This document shows positions 35,307 through 44,437 of a stretch of DNA of 64,000 nt, piece by piece. Source of the stretch: Planctomycetota bacterium (GTDB taxonomy: Bacteria > Planctomycetota > UBA8742 > UBA2392); NCBI GenBank assembly GCA_016712285.1, contig JADJRK010000001.1:1922001-1986000 (forward strand), given 5' to 3'. Within the stretch, counting starts at the first letter, position 1; each line of letters opens with the position of its first letter. The notes under the pieces were generated by a model that was not told the origin of the DNA, did no database searches, and was given only the letters and a program-made list of their open reading frames with translations. Made by a program: the position numbers and the translations under genes.

Positions 35307-36800
35307 TTAATCGTCGACATAGCCCAGTTCGCGCAGGTGGGCTTCGATCTTTTCTTCTTCGGATTGGCCGTTGCCTGCGGCTTTGCTGTCGCTTGTGCTG
35401 CGAGCCCCTGCGGCTTTGTCCAGCGCATCCAGAAAGCTGCGAAGCTTGTTCGCCGTTTCTGCTTCGGCACCCAGGGCATTGCGGTCTTCGTTGGGGTCAC
35501 GCTTCAGGTAGAACAGGCGGCGCGTCGTGACTCCAGCCAGAAACAGGTACGGGTCGATGTACGCGGCTTTGAGCAACCCGAACAGGCCCTTGCGAAAGTG
35601 GTGGCCGTACAGAATCGGAAACACGCCCGGCCGCACTACCACGCTTAGCGCACGACCGAACTCCTTAAAATACTTCTTCACGCGCGTGCCAAAATGTGGC
35701 GGGTGGTACTCGATGTACTTCCAATCGGGCGTGCGCACCACGCGGGCGTGCTCTTCGCGATGAAACGGGAACGGCACCTCGATCACCAGCGCGTCGTGAA
35801 TTTGGTGGCTGGTCTCTTCCCACAGCGGGCGCAGGCTTTTGCCGCGAAAGCGCTTCTCGGGCTCAAGGCCGCACGCGTCCAGCACCGTCGGCGCAATGTC
35901 AATCGTCTGCGCCAGGCCGTCGCAGACCTTGCCCTGCGGCAGCACCTGTGGCGCGCGCATGATCATCGGCACGCGAATTTCTTCTTCCCAGGGAAACTTG
36001 CCGTGGCCGGCCAAGCCGTGCTCAAAGAACATCTCGCCATGGTCGCCGACCACGATGATCATTGTTTCATCCAGCAACTGCCGCTTCTCCAGCTCGGCGA
36101 TCAGCTCGCCGAACTTCTCGTCCTGGTAGCGCAGGCTGCCGTCGTACAGGTCGATCAACTGCTGCAAGTCCGAACGATTGCGCACCCGCGAGAACGGCCG
36201 GCCGCGCCCATCCACGGGGCCGGTGTATTTCGGGTCGGCTTCTTTGTTGAAACTATCCGGCTGGCGAAACGGCTCATGGGTGTCAATGGACCAGATCAAC
36301 ATGAAGAACGGGTCGTAGCTGTCGCCGCGGCTGTCCAGCCACTTCAACGCGCGCACGTGCAGGTCTTCACTGAGCGGCAGGCAGTAATCGTCGCCGCGTG
36401 AATCCTGGCCGCGGTCTTTGCAGCGCTGGATCGTCTCGGCGTCCTTGAATGTGTCCTCGAAACGGTCAAAGCCGCGGTTGAACCCGCGCAGCGCGGACAC
36501 CTGGTACACGCCCGAAAACGCCACGGTCTGATAGCCCGCGCCCTTGAGCATCTCGGGCAGCCAGGGCATGTCGGCGTTCAGCGCGTCGCGCATCTTGTGA
36601 ATGCCGGTGCGCGACGGGTGCTGGCTGGAAAAGATGCTGGCGCCTGATGGCGCGGTCCAGCCGCTGTTGGCATAGGCGTTCGTGAACGCCACGCCCTGCG
36701 CGCACATGCGGTCAAGGTTGGGTGTACAGCCGCGAGGATAGCCCAGCGCGTGAATGCGGTCAGCGCGCAGGCAATCCATGACATAGAGGATGACGTTCAT
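35307..36800 (-). CDS. Sulfatase-fold hydrolase with Thr at the formylglycine position
   Basis: 497 residues from ATG 36800, where the family start MNVILYVMDCLRAD begins; a longer frame to 36884 runs into a hairpin repeat. Metal motifs of the sulfatase/alkaline-phosphatase superfamily are intact: VMDCLRAD, VVGDHGEMF and GHGKF. The nucleophile segment reads WTAPSG, so the Cys or Ser of the CxPSR sulfatase signature is Thr (residue 49) and the Arg is missing. Formylglycine cannot form, so sulfatase activity is unlikely; a Thr nucleophile is found in phosphotransferases of this superfamily such as LtaS. The C-terminal part includes a hydrophobic patch (LFGLLKAAYIDPYLFLAG) that may touch the membrane. 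Substrate unknown. Confidence 0.8.
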   Translation of the reverse strand: MNVILYVMDCLRADRIHALGYPRGCTPNLDRMCAQGVAFTNAYANSGWTAPSGASIFSSQHPSRTGIHKMRDALNADMPWLPEMLKGAGYQTVAFSGVYQVSALRGFNRGFDRFEDTFKDAETIQRCKDRGQDSRGDDYCLPLSEDLHVRALKWLDSRGDSYDPFFMLIWSIDTHEPFRQPDSFNKEADPKYTGPVDGRGRPFSRVRNRSDLQQLIDLYDGSLRYQDEKFGELIAELEKRQLLDETMIIVVGDHGEMFFEHGLAGHGKFPWEEEIRVPMIMRAPQVLPQGKVCDGLAQTIDIAPTVLDACGLEPEKRFRGKSLRPLWEETSHQIHDALVIEVPFPFHREEHARVVRTPDWKYIEYHPPHFGTRVKKYFKEFGRALSVVVRPGVFPILYGHHFRKGLFGLLKAAYIDPYLFLAGVTTRRLFYLKRDPNEDRNALGAEAETANKLRSFLDALDKAAGARSTSDSKAAGNGQSEEEKIEAHLRELGYVDD

Positions 36801-36821
36801 GCAGCGCAATATGCCGTGATA

Positions 36822-36949
36822 CGGGGGAAGGGGAAGTTGGAAGGGGAAGGAAACTGCTGGTTTGCGGTTTGGCGCGCAGGTCATTGTTCATTGATCATTG
36901 CCCATTGTTCATTGCAGTTTGCTTCCCCTTCCCCTTCCAGCTTCCCCTT
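36822..36949. repeat. Long hairpin with GGGGAAG arms and a TCATTGT array in the loop
   Basis: The left arm (36822-36856) carries GGGGAAG words ending AAACTGC; the right arm (36914-36949) starts GCAGTTT and carries CTTCCCC words. The loop holds TCATTGT-TCATTGA-TCATTGC-CCATTGT-TCATTG (36881-36914), a 7-base period. It spans most of the gap between the sulfatase-like gene and cysC, so both genes' promoters would have to overlap it. Confidence 0.75.
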
Positions 36950-36975
36950 GTAACAAGGCACGCACGGAGGGTTTC

Positions 36976-37518
<543 letters not shown>

Positions 37519-37620
37519 TCAGGACGCCCCGGGCAGACGGTCGGGGCTCACTGTGACTCGCAATTGGCCCGCCCATCGCTATAAACGCCGCCTCACGGGA
37601 CTGTCGCAACGGAGTAGAAC

Positions 37621-38766
37621 ATGCCTGCAAACACACCGGTCGGCGGCACGCTGATCAATCGCGTTGCCAACAACCCCGCGAAGCTGCGCGCCGAGGCCGA
37701 ACGACTGCCCGCCATCACCCTGCCCGCCGCCGAAGTGTGGGACCTGAAGCTGCTGGCCATCGGCGGGTACTCGCCGCTGAACGGCTTTGTCAACGAGCAC
37801 GACTACGCCAGCATCATCGCCCGCGGAGCACTGACCGACGGCACACCCTGGACCGTGCCGATCACGCTGGGCGTGCCGGGTGCGGGCAAGCTGGCAGCCG
37901 GCAGCCGCGCCGCCCTGAAAGACGAGCAGGGCAACCTGCTGGGCGCGATCACCATCCAGCAACTCTATCCGCGCCGCTTTGAGGACGAAGCCAAGGGCGT
38001 GTTCAAGACACTCGACGAGGCCCACCCCGGCGTGGCGCGCATTCGCGCAGCCGGCCAGACGCTGGTCGCCGGCGAAGTCGACGTGCTGCCCGACACCCTG
38101 CCTGCCGCCGAGCAGGGCCTGATCTACAAGCCAGCCGAAGTACGGGCCGAGATCGACAAGCGCGGCTGGAAGTCGGTGGTCGCGTTCCAGACGCGCAACC
38201 CGATTCACCGCGCGCACGAGTACTTGCTGCGCACGGCGCTGGAGACCGCGGACGGCCTGCTGATTCACCCGCTGGTCGGCGAGACGAAAAGCGACGACAT
38301 TCCTGCCGACGTGCGCACGGCGTGCTACCGCACACTGATCGACAAGTACTTTCCGAAAGAACGCGTGATCCTGGCGGCCCTGCCGGCACCGATGCGCTAC
38401 GCGGGCCCCAAAGAGGCGATCCACCACGCGCTGGTCCGGCGCAACTACGGCGCCACGCACTTCATTGTCGGGCGCGACCATGCCGGCGTGGGCAACTACT
38501 ACGGCACCTACGACGCGCAGCAGATTTTCGAGACCTACGCGCCGGGGGCGCTGGGCATCGTCAACCTGAACTTTGAACACTCGTTCTGGTGCAACGGTGT
38601 CGGCGGTTACGCGACCAGCAAGACCAGCCCGTTCGGCAAAGAGCAGCAGCTGACCATCAGCGGCACCAAGCTGCGCGAACTGCTGGCCAAGGGTGAATAC
38701 CCACCCGCCGAGATCGTGCGCCCCGAGTTGGCCGAGATCCTGATGGCCTACTACAAGACGCTGTGA
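37621..38766 (+). CDS. sat: Sulfate adenylyltransferase (ATP sulfurylase)
   Basis: 381 residues, with CGGAG 9 bases before ATG 37621 and a TATAAA element about 45 bases upstream. It has the homomeric-type motif QTRNPIHRAHEYL, the GRDHAGVG loop, and an APMRYAGPKEAIHHALVRRNYG segment typical of Sat. It makes APS from sulfate and ATP, feeding CysC. A strong hairpin terminator follows at 38794. Confidence 0.95.
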   Translation: MPANTPVGGTLINRVANNPAKLRAEAERLPAITLPAAEVWDLKLLAIGGYSPLNGFVNEHDYASIIARGALTDGTPWTVPITLGVPGAGKLAAGSRAALKDEQGNLLGAITIQQLYPRRFEDEAKGVFKTLDEAHPGVARIRAAGQTLVAGEVDVLPDTLPAAEQGLIYKPAEVRAEIDKRGWKSVVAFQTRNPIHRAHEYLLRTALETADGLLIHPLVGETKSDDIPADVRTACYRTLIDKYFPKERVILAALPAPMRYAGPKEAIHHALVRRNYGATHFIVGRDHAGVGNYYGTYDAQQIFETYAPGALGIVNLNFEHSFWCNGVGGYATSKTSPFGKEQQLTISGTKLRELLAKGEYPPAEIVRPELAEILMAYYKTL

Positions 38767-38793
38767 TTGATCGCTGATGCATTGCGAACAAGC

Positions 38794-38823
38794 AAGCGGC
38801 AGGGCCAACCGGCCCTGCCGCTT
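38794..38823 (+). terminator. Terminator after sat, possibly bidirectional
   Basis: A perfect 13-bp stem (AAGCGGCAGGGCC / GGCCCTGCCGCTT) with loop AACC is followed by TCGTTT. It lies between the converging sat and HD-phosphodiesterase genes and could serve both. Confidence 0.85.
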
Positions 38824-38838
38824 TCGTTTGCATGCAGT

Positions 38839-40458
38839 CTATTGCGTCAGGATGCGCTCGCGGCGTTTGGCGAGTTCCTGCCGATACTTTTCGCGGGCGT
38901 CGAGTGCCGCCTTGCGCTTGTCCTTGTCCGGGTCGTCGGGGTACTTCACGCGGTGGTGGTACATGCTGGCCAGGCTCTTGACCAGCGAGTCCTCGACGAC
39001 CTTCCACTCCGCGATCGTGATATGGCATTCGTCAAACTGGCCATCCAGCAGCTTGTCGATAATCGCGGCGTGCACCATGGTGCGAATGTCGTCGGGCTGT
39101 GTCACGCCGCCCGCAAACCGGCTTCGCGCCGTGGCTTCCACCTGGTCGGCGATGGCGGCAATGGCGCTTTCCTTGCGCTGGGGCTTGGGGCCGGGGTAGC
39201 GAAACTGCCCGGCTTCAATCGTTTCGCCCTCGCGCATCTGCTCTTTGGCTTTGTAGTAGAAGTACTTGATCACGCTGGTGCCGTGGTGGCCGGTGATGAA
39301 GTCTTCCAGCACCGGCGGCAGCTTGGCTTTGCGCGCCATCAGCACGCCGTCGCTGACATGGCTGAGGATAATCAGCGCCGACATCATCGGGCTCAGGCGG
39401 TCGTGCAGCAGCTTTGACTCGGGCTCGTTTTCCGTGAAATACTCGGGCCGCACCATCTTGCCCAGGTCATGAAACTTGATGCCGACTTCGCCCAGCAGCG
39501 CGTTGGCGCCGATCGACTGGCAGGCCCGTTTCGTAAAATTCGCGACGTTCTGCGTGTGCTGCCATGTGCCCGGCGCGCGCTGCTGCATCAGCGTGATCAG
39601 CGGGTGTTCACCCTCAAGCAGCTCGATCAGCCGCAAGTCTGTGGTGATGGCAAACACGCGCTCAAACACCGGCAGCAGAAATGTGCTAAACACGCCGACC
39701 GCAGCGCCGATCACCAGCGCGCCCGCGGCCCAGAACAACAGCCTGATCCAGGTAAACTCGCCCGCGGTTGACCACACGCGCTCAACGCCGATCAGCCACA
39801 GCGCCACCACGATCAGCGCAGCCGCAATGCCGCCGGCCACACCCACCAGCGCCAGCTTGTAGCGCGAACGCAGGTTACGCGTGAACAGCACGGCTGTCAG
39901 CGCGCCGGCCAGTGCCACCGTCAGCGGAATCGGCTGAAACTCGTCGGCAGAAAGCAGCACCACGGCATTGGCCAGCGTCGTGAACAGCAGCGCGTCGATG
40001 GCGAAACGCTGGTCGAACACCACGGCGTAGGCGATGCCGCACAACAGCAGCACACCAAACAGGACAGCGGGTGTGACCGCCGATTGCAGCATTTCGGGTG
40101 CGCGCTCGGCGCCGATCACGGCCACGGTCTGCGTCACCGCGGCGCTGAGCAGCACGCTGGATGCGTAGAACATCTGCTTTCTGCGTTCGCTGAACAGCTC
40201 GACACGAAAGCGCGACAGGTAAAAGCCATACAGCGCCACAAACCCGATCACCAGCATGGCCTGGCCGGCAACGCGGGCGGGATTGAGGTTGTCGTACGGG
40301 GCCAGGATCACGGCCACCATCAACAGCGCGAACGTGGTTGCCCCGACCAGGCGGGGCGTCCAGATGGCCCAGTCGATGGCAGTCTGCGAGCGCTCGTGCT
40401 CGCCGAGGCGTTGCTCAATGAGGTCGAGTTTGCGCTCTTCCAGGTCGGAAAACGCCAT
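38839..40458 (-). CDS. PgpH-like 7TM-HD phosphohydrolase (probable c-di-AMP phosphodiesterase)
   Basis: 539 residues from ATG 40458, which has GGAAGAA upstream; a longer frame to 40506 lacks this. The N-terminal ~300 residues contain about eight membrane helices. The C-terminal HD domain has QHTQNVANFTKRACQSIGANALLGEVGIKFHDLGKM followed by RPEYFTEN, then GHHG, the HD arrangement of the PgpH/7TM-HD family. PgpH in Listeria hydrolyses c-di-AMP to pApA; its extracellular 7TMR-HDED domain is absent or much reduced here. With a c-di-AMP riboswitch and Ktr genes ~9 kb away, c-di-AMP is the likely substrate, though family membership alone does not prove it. Confidence 0.82.
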   Translation of the reverse strand: MAFSDLEERKLDLIEQRLGEHERSQTAIDWAIWTPRLVGATTFALLMVAVILAPYDNLNPARVAGQAMLVIGFVALYGFYLSRFRVELFSERRKQMFYASSVLLSAAVTQTVAVIGAERAPEMLQSAVTPAVLFGVLLLCGIAYAVVFDQRFAIDALLFTTLANAVVLLSADEFQPIPLTVALAGALTAVLFTRNLRSRYKLALVGVAGGIAAALIVVALWLIGVERVWSTAGEFTWIRLLFWAAGALVIGAAVGVFSTFLLPVFERVFAITTDLRLIELLEGEHPLITLMQQRAPGTWQHTQNVANFTKRACQSIGANALLGEVGIKFHDLGKMVRPEYFTENEPESKLLHDRLSPMMSALIILSHVSDGVLMARKAKLPPVLEDFITGHHGTSVIKYFYYKAKEQMREGETIEAGQFRYPGPKPQRKESAIAAIADQVEATARSRFAGGVTQPDDIRTMVHAAIIDKLLDGQFDECHITIAEWKVVEDSLVKSLASMYHHRVKYPDDPDKDKRKAALDAREKYRQELAKRRERILTQ

Positions 40459-40577
40459 GCGTTCTTCCGTGATTACCCACCAAGGGGCACCTCGCAAGTA
40501 TAGCAACGGAGGTGCGGCGTCTAGGTGTCAGTCGCCGGGCCGGTTAGTGCGCGCTAAAAACTGAGCGTGCCCGCGGG

Positions 40578-41012
40578 TCACTCGAACTTGAATTTGTCGA
40601 TGACCGCAAGCAGCCGGTTCAGGTCGTCTTCACTGACATCGGCGAGCACGCGGTTGAGCAACTTTTCAAACTCGGGGTCAATGCGCGCAAGCTGGCGCTG
40701 CCCGGCGCTGGTGATTTCGACCAGGTTCTTGCGCCGGTCGGAGTGTCCGCGACGCCGGATCAATCTCCGCTCTTCCAGCTTGTCCAGGATCCATGTGGTG
40801 TTGGCGCGCGACGCAATCAGCCTTTCCGCCAGTTCTGCCTGCGTCAGTGACTCGCCGCGCTTGTCGGCGCCGCGCAGCACGCGCAAGGCGTTGTACTGGC
40901 TTTCCGTAAGTTCAAAGCGGCGCACAACGGCCGTCACCGCCCGAAAGAGCTGGTTGGCGGTGAACACCATGCGCGCGACGGCACGGCTGCGTTTCAAGTA
41001 GGTATCGTCCAT
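40578..41012 (-). CDS. MarR-family transcriptional regulator
   Basis: 144 residues. Winged-helix signature: LTESQYNALRVLRGADKRGESLTQAELAERLIASRANTTWILDKLEERRLIRRRGHSDRRKNLVEIT, with the wing at RRGHSDRRKN. MarR proteins dimerise, bind palindromes near their own promoters and are often released by phenolic ligands or oxidation. A perfect inverted repeat lies at 41031-41052, just upstream. The divergent neighbour is the FAD/Fe-S dehydrogenase at 41255, a possible target. Confidence 0.9.
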   Translation of the reverse strand: MDDTYLKRSRAVARMVFTANQLFRAVTAVVRRFELTESQYNALRVLRGADKRGESLTQAELAERLIASRANTTWILDKLEERRLIRRRGHSDRRKNLVEITSAGQRQLARIDPEFEKLLNRVLADVSEDDLNRLLAVIDKFKFE

Positions 41013-41030
41013 GGCAAGATCGCTCCAGTG

Positions 41031-41052
41031 TGAATGATTCTATGATCATTCA
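41031..41052. promoter_or_regulatory. Candidate MarR operator
   Basis: TGAATGAT and ATCATTCA flank a 6-base centre, a perfect 8-bp inverted repeat typical of MarR half-sites. It begins 19 bases upstream of the marR start, in the intergenic region shared with the dehydrogenase gene. Confidence 0.65.
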
Positions 41053-41079
41053 ATATGGATGGAATATGCGCGGAACCGC

Positions 41080-41166
41080 AACGCCAAGCCGCAAAGAACG
41101 CCACGGTCGGCCTGCTGACTCGCTAATCCCCAACACAGCAGTGGCGTTCCTGGCGTCCTGGCGATT
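41080..41166. repeat. H2 palindromic repeat, solitary copy
   Basis: AACGCCAAGCCGCAAAG, then AACGCCACGG, an interior with GACTCGC, and a right arm GTGGCGTT..TGGCG. The left half matches the H2 hairpins at 55061-55146, 55344-55429 and 62771-62860. The right arm is more diverged here. It lies between the MarR operator and the dehydrogenase gene. Confidence 0.65.
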
Positions 41167-41254
41167 GGCCTTGAAGTTCATCGCGGGAAGTGCGCCGTCG
41201 CTGCCCACTCTCGCCACCTGAACACAACCTTGCTGCCGTGATACAGTCAGCGCG

Positions 41255-44200
41255 ATGCCCGTGGCTGCATACTCCGAAAAGAAACACAAACTCGATAACT
41301 CGCGCCTGCGCCGGCTGCTCAAGGGCTCGGTCCGCGACGACGAGATTGCCCGCGCGCTGTACGCCAGCAGCGCCAGCGTGGTCGAGGTGTGGCCAAGCTG
41401 CATCGTCGAGCCTGTTGATACTGACGACGTGGCCAAAACCATGCAGTTCGCGCGCGAGCACCAGGTGCCCGTCACCTGCCGTGGCGCGGGCTCCGGCGTG
41501 GCTGGCCAGTCGCTCGGGCAGGGCATCATCCTTGACTTCAGCGTCCACATGAACCGGACGCTCGAGGTCAACCCGACGGCCCAGTACGCACGCGTACAGC
41601 CGGGCGTGGTCAAAGACGACTTCGATGCCGAGCTTGGCGGCTTCAACATGTTCTGGCCGCCCGACCCCAGTAGCAGCCCGTGGTGCACCGTGGGCGCGAT
41701 GGTCAGCAACAACAGCGGCGGGGCCAAGTCGATCCGCTGGGGCACGGCCAAGGACTACCTGCTTGAACTGGACGTGCTGCTGGCATCGGGCGAGCGCGTG
41801 AAGCTGCGCCCGCTGGATGTGCACGCCGACGGGCGCATTGAGTTCCCCGCCGACGCAGACGAAGTCGAGCGGCGGCTTGCGCAGGCTGTGCTGAAACTGG
41901 CGACCGACAACGCCGGTCTGCTGCACAAGCAACGGCCCGAGGCCACGCGCAGCAGCAGCGGCTACAACCTGTTCGAAGTTCTGCGCGCGCCAATCGTCGG
42001 CGACATCCAGCGCTACTACCCGCGTGTGGTCACCGACCCCGAAATCGGCGCGGGCAAGCCCGGGGTACTCGACATGCCGCGGCTGTTCAGCGGCAGCGAG
42101 GGCACGCTCGGCATACTGCTTGAGGCGCGGCTGCGCGTTCTGAACCTGCCGCGCAAGCAGGCGGGCCTGACACTGTACTTTGACAGCAACGAGAAAATGG
42201 CGCAGGGCGTGGTCAGGCTGCTGCCGACGCGGCCCACCAAGCTGGAAGTGCTCGACCGCAGTTTCATTGACGTGGCGGCGAAGTCTGACCCGCGCCTGGG
42301 CCAGGGCATTCCCGACAAACTGCAAAGCATGCTGATCGTCGAGTACTGGGACGACAGCGCCGAGGCCACCCGCGCCAGCGTGGACGCCGCGCTGGCAGCA
42401 TGCCTGAGCGACGGGCCCGCGTTCGGCGGTGAACCGGCCTACGACGCCAAAGAGCTCGAACGCGCGTGGACCGTGCGCAAGGTGGCCAGCCCGATCCTCA
42501 GCCGCGTCAAGGGCGACCTCAAGCCCACGCGCTGGATTGAAGACTGCGCCGTTCCGCCCTGGAAACTGCCCGAGTTCATCGCCCGCTTCAAGGCAATCTG
42601 CGAACGCAACGGCTTCACCGCCCACCTGTTCGGCCACGGCGGCGAGGGCAACCTGCACGTCAACCCGTTTGCCAACGCCAAGGACGAAGGCCACCGCGAA
42701 CGCATGCGCAAAGCCGCCGACGAAGTGTTTGCCATGGTCAAGGGCCTGAACGGCACCATCAGCGGCGAACACGGCGACGGCATCATGCGCAGCCCGTACC
42801 TCAAGCAGATGTACGGCGAGGTCTATCCACTGTTCGTCAAAGTCAAAGAACTGTTCGACGAACGCTACCTGCTGAACCCGCTGTGCAAAGTGATCCACCG
42901 CGGCGATGATTCCACGGCGGGCGACCGCACGATCACCAGCTTCCTGCGCGTCGGCGACAAGTACGACCGCGTCACCACCGGCACGGTACTCGACGCGCCC
43001 TCAGTGCAGGAGGAAATCGAGAAGTGCCACGGCTGCGGCAAGTGCCGCAACTATTGCCCGCTGATGCGCGTGGGCAAAGACGAAAAATACAGCGCGCGCG
43101 CCAAGGCCAACCTGCTGCGCGGTGTCATCAGCGGGCGCCTCGACGCCGCATTGCTGACCGACGCCGAGTTCAAGGCCAATCTGGACCTCTGCATCTCGTG
43201 CGAGCAGTGCCTCATCGAGTGCCCCACCCAGGTGGACATCCCCGGCATCGCCATGCGTTTCCGCGACCAGTACGTCGAGCGCAAGGGCAAGGGCGGCGCC
43301 GTCGCCGACATGCTCAGCAAGCCCGACAAGATGGGTCGCCGCGGCCAGACTATCGCCGGCATCAGCAACAGCATGCTCAAGAACCGCTTCGTGCGCGGGC
43401 TGGCGCAGAAGGTCACCGGGCTGGACGAGCGCCGCAAACTGCCCCAGTACCACAAGTCCCACGGCGTGGCCAAGCTCAAGCCGCTGGATGTGCCCGCCGA
43501 CGTTCGCGCGAACATGCCCGCCGAGGTGGTGGTGTTTCCCGGCTGCTTTGCCGAGTACTACGACCCCGACGGCGAAAAGAACACGCTGATCGAGATCATG
43601 CACGCGCTGGGTGTGACCGTGCACGTACCCGAGCTGAACTGCTGCGGCATCAGCCGCATCACCCAGGGCGACAGCCGCGGCGCATCGCGCGAGTTAGCCG
43701 AGAACGTACAGAAGCTGGTCAAACCCGCCGGTCGCGGCGCAAAAATCGTGTTCAGCGCGCCGAGCTGCCTGCTGGCTGCCAAGCGCGAGTGGGCGCGCAT
43801 CGTGGGCACCGCAGATGCACAGGTTGTCGCCGACGCCTGCATCGACGCGCACGAGTTGCTGCTTGGCATCTTCCGCGCGCCGACCATGCAAAGCCAGCTT
43901 GTGCCCCTGACGCGTAAAGTCGCGTGGCACGAGCCCTGCCACAGCAAGGTTCTGGCGGTCGGCAACACGGCGCGCGAACTAGTGGACCTGCTGGATCACG
44001 CATCAACGGTGAATCTGCAGGCCGGCTGTTGCGGGCTAAGCGGCACGTTCGGCCTCAAGACCGATAACTTCGACATGTCGATGAAGATCGGCAGCACGCT
44101 GTTCAACCGCATCAACCGGGAAAAGCCCGAAGTGGTGACGACAAGCTGCGGCATCTGCCAGACGCAGATCAAGCAGGGTGTGCAAACCAGCGAAGACGGC

Positions 44201-44263
44201 AAACCGGGCTTGCAGGTCGCGCACCCGCTGCGGCTGCTGTACGAGGCGCTGCCCAAAGCTTAA
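41255..44263 (+). CDS. Fused FAD-linked oxidase and Fe-S (CCG-domain) dehydrogenase, D-lactate/glycolate type
   Basis: 1002 residues. The N-terminal half is an FAD_binding_4/FAD-oxidase_C unit (PVTCRGAGSGVAGQS, GGAKSIRWGTAKDYLL, HLFGHGGEGNLHVNPF, ISGEHGDG). Next come two ferredoxin-type clusters, CHGCGKCRNYCPL and CISCEQCLIECP, then two CCG domains (ELNCCGISR, HEPCHSKVL ... GCCGLSGTFG). This equals GlcD plus GlcF in one chain, as in the Dld-type D-lactate dehydrogenases that pass electrons to quinone. D-lactate, glycolate or D-2-hydroxyglutarate are all plausible substrates. The menaquinone made via mqnA/mqnC would be a suitable acceptor. It is divergent from the MarR gene. Confidence 0.88.
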   Translation: MPVAAYSEKKHKLDNSRLRRLLKGSVRDDEIARALYASSASVVEVWPSCIVEPVDTDDVAKTMQFAREHQVPVTCRGAGSGVAGQSLGQGIILDFSVHMNRTLEVNPTAQYARVQPGVVKDDFDAELGGFNMFWPPDPSSSPWCTVGAMVSNNSGGAKSIRWGTAKDYLLELDVLLASGERVKLRPLDVHADGRIEFPADADEVERRLAQAVLKLATDNAGLLHKQRPEATRSSSGYNLFEVLRAPIVGDIQRYYPRVVTDPEIGAGKPGVLDMPRLFSGSEGTLGILLEARLRVLNLPRKQAGLTLYFDSNEKMAQGVVRLLPTRPTKLEVLDRSFIDVAAKSDPRLGQGIPDKLQSMLIVEYWDDSAEATRASVDAALAACLSDGPAFGGEPAYDAKELERAWTVRKVASPILSRVKGDLKPTRWIEDCAVPPWKLPEFIARFKAICERNGFTAHLFGHGGEGNLHVNPFANAKDEGHRERMRKAADEVFAMVKGLNGTISGEHGDGIMRSPYLKQMYGEVYPLFVKVKELFDERYLLNPLCKVIHRGDDSTAGDRTITSFLRVGDKYDRVTTGTVLDAPSVQEEIEKCHGCGKCRNYCPLMRVGKDEKYSARAKANLLRGVISGRLDAALLTDAEFKANLDLCISCEQCLIECPTQVDIPGIAMRFRDQYVERKGKGGAVADMLSKPDKMGRRGQTIAGISNSMLKNRFVRGLAQKVTGLDERRKLPQYHKSHGVAKLKPLDVPADVRANMPAEVVVFPGCFAEYYDPDGEKNTLIEIMHALGVTVHVPELNCCGISRITQGDSRGASRELAENVQKLVKPAGRGAKIVFSAPSCLLAAKREWARIVGTADAQVVADACIDAHELLLGIFRAPTMQSQLVPLTRKVAWHEPCHSKVLAVGNTARELVDLLDHASTVNLQAGCCGLSGTFGLKTDNFDMSMKIGSTLFNRINREKPEVVTTSCGICQTQIKQGVQTSEDGKPGLQVAHPLRLLYEALPKA

Positions 44264-44323
44264 GTGGCGCGAGTACCGCCGGTCCGGCACCGATTGGCTG
44301 AACAACTAGCCGGCAAACTGCAT

Positions 44324-44397
44324 GAGCCGCAAAAGCGCGAAAACGCGAAACTACCGCCGGCCACTTTTTGCGCTTTTGCGCTTTCGCGGCTGGTAGT
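44324..44397. repeat. Hairpin with GCGAAAA words between converging genes
   Basis: The left arm AGCCGCAAAAGCGCGAAAA, then CGCGAAA; the right arm TTTTTGCGCTTTTGCGCTTT, then CGCGGCT. The arms pair imperfectly around a GC-rich loop. It sits between the converging dehydrogenase and xerD genes and may act as a two-way terminator. Confidence 0.7.
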
Positions 44398-44437
44398 TTT
44401 GTCTGCTGGCCACCAAGCAGAGTTTGCTTCGGACCGC

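Noticed and set aside
35307..36800. Calling this gene an arylsulfatase
   Set aside because: The formylglycine Cys is Thr and the following Arg is missing, so the sulfatase mechanism is not supported.
37519..37620. Short inverted repeat GCCCCG/CGGGGC between cysC and sat as a terminator
   Set aside because: Only a 6-bp stem, no T-run, and it lies between genes expected to be co-expressed.
41123..42898. A 591-residue leftward ORF opposite the FAD/Fe-S dehydrogenase
   Set aside because: Shadow of a strongly supported gene; no start context or domain.
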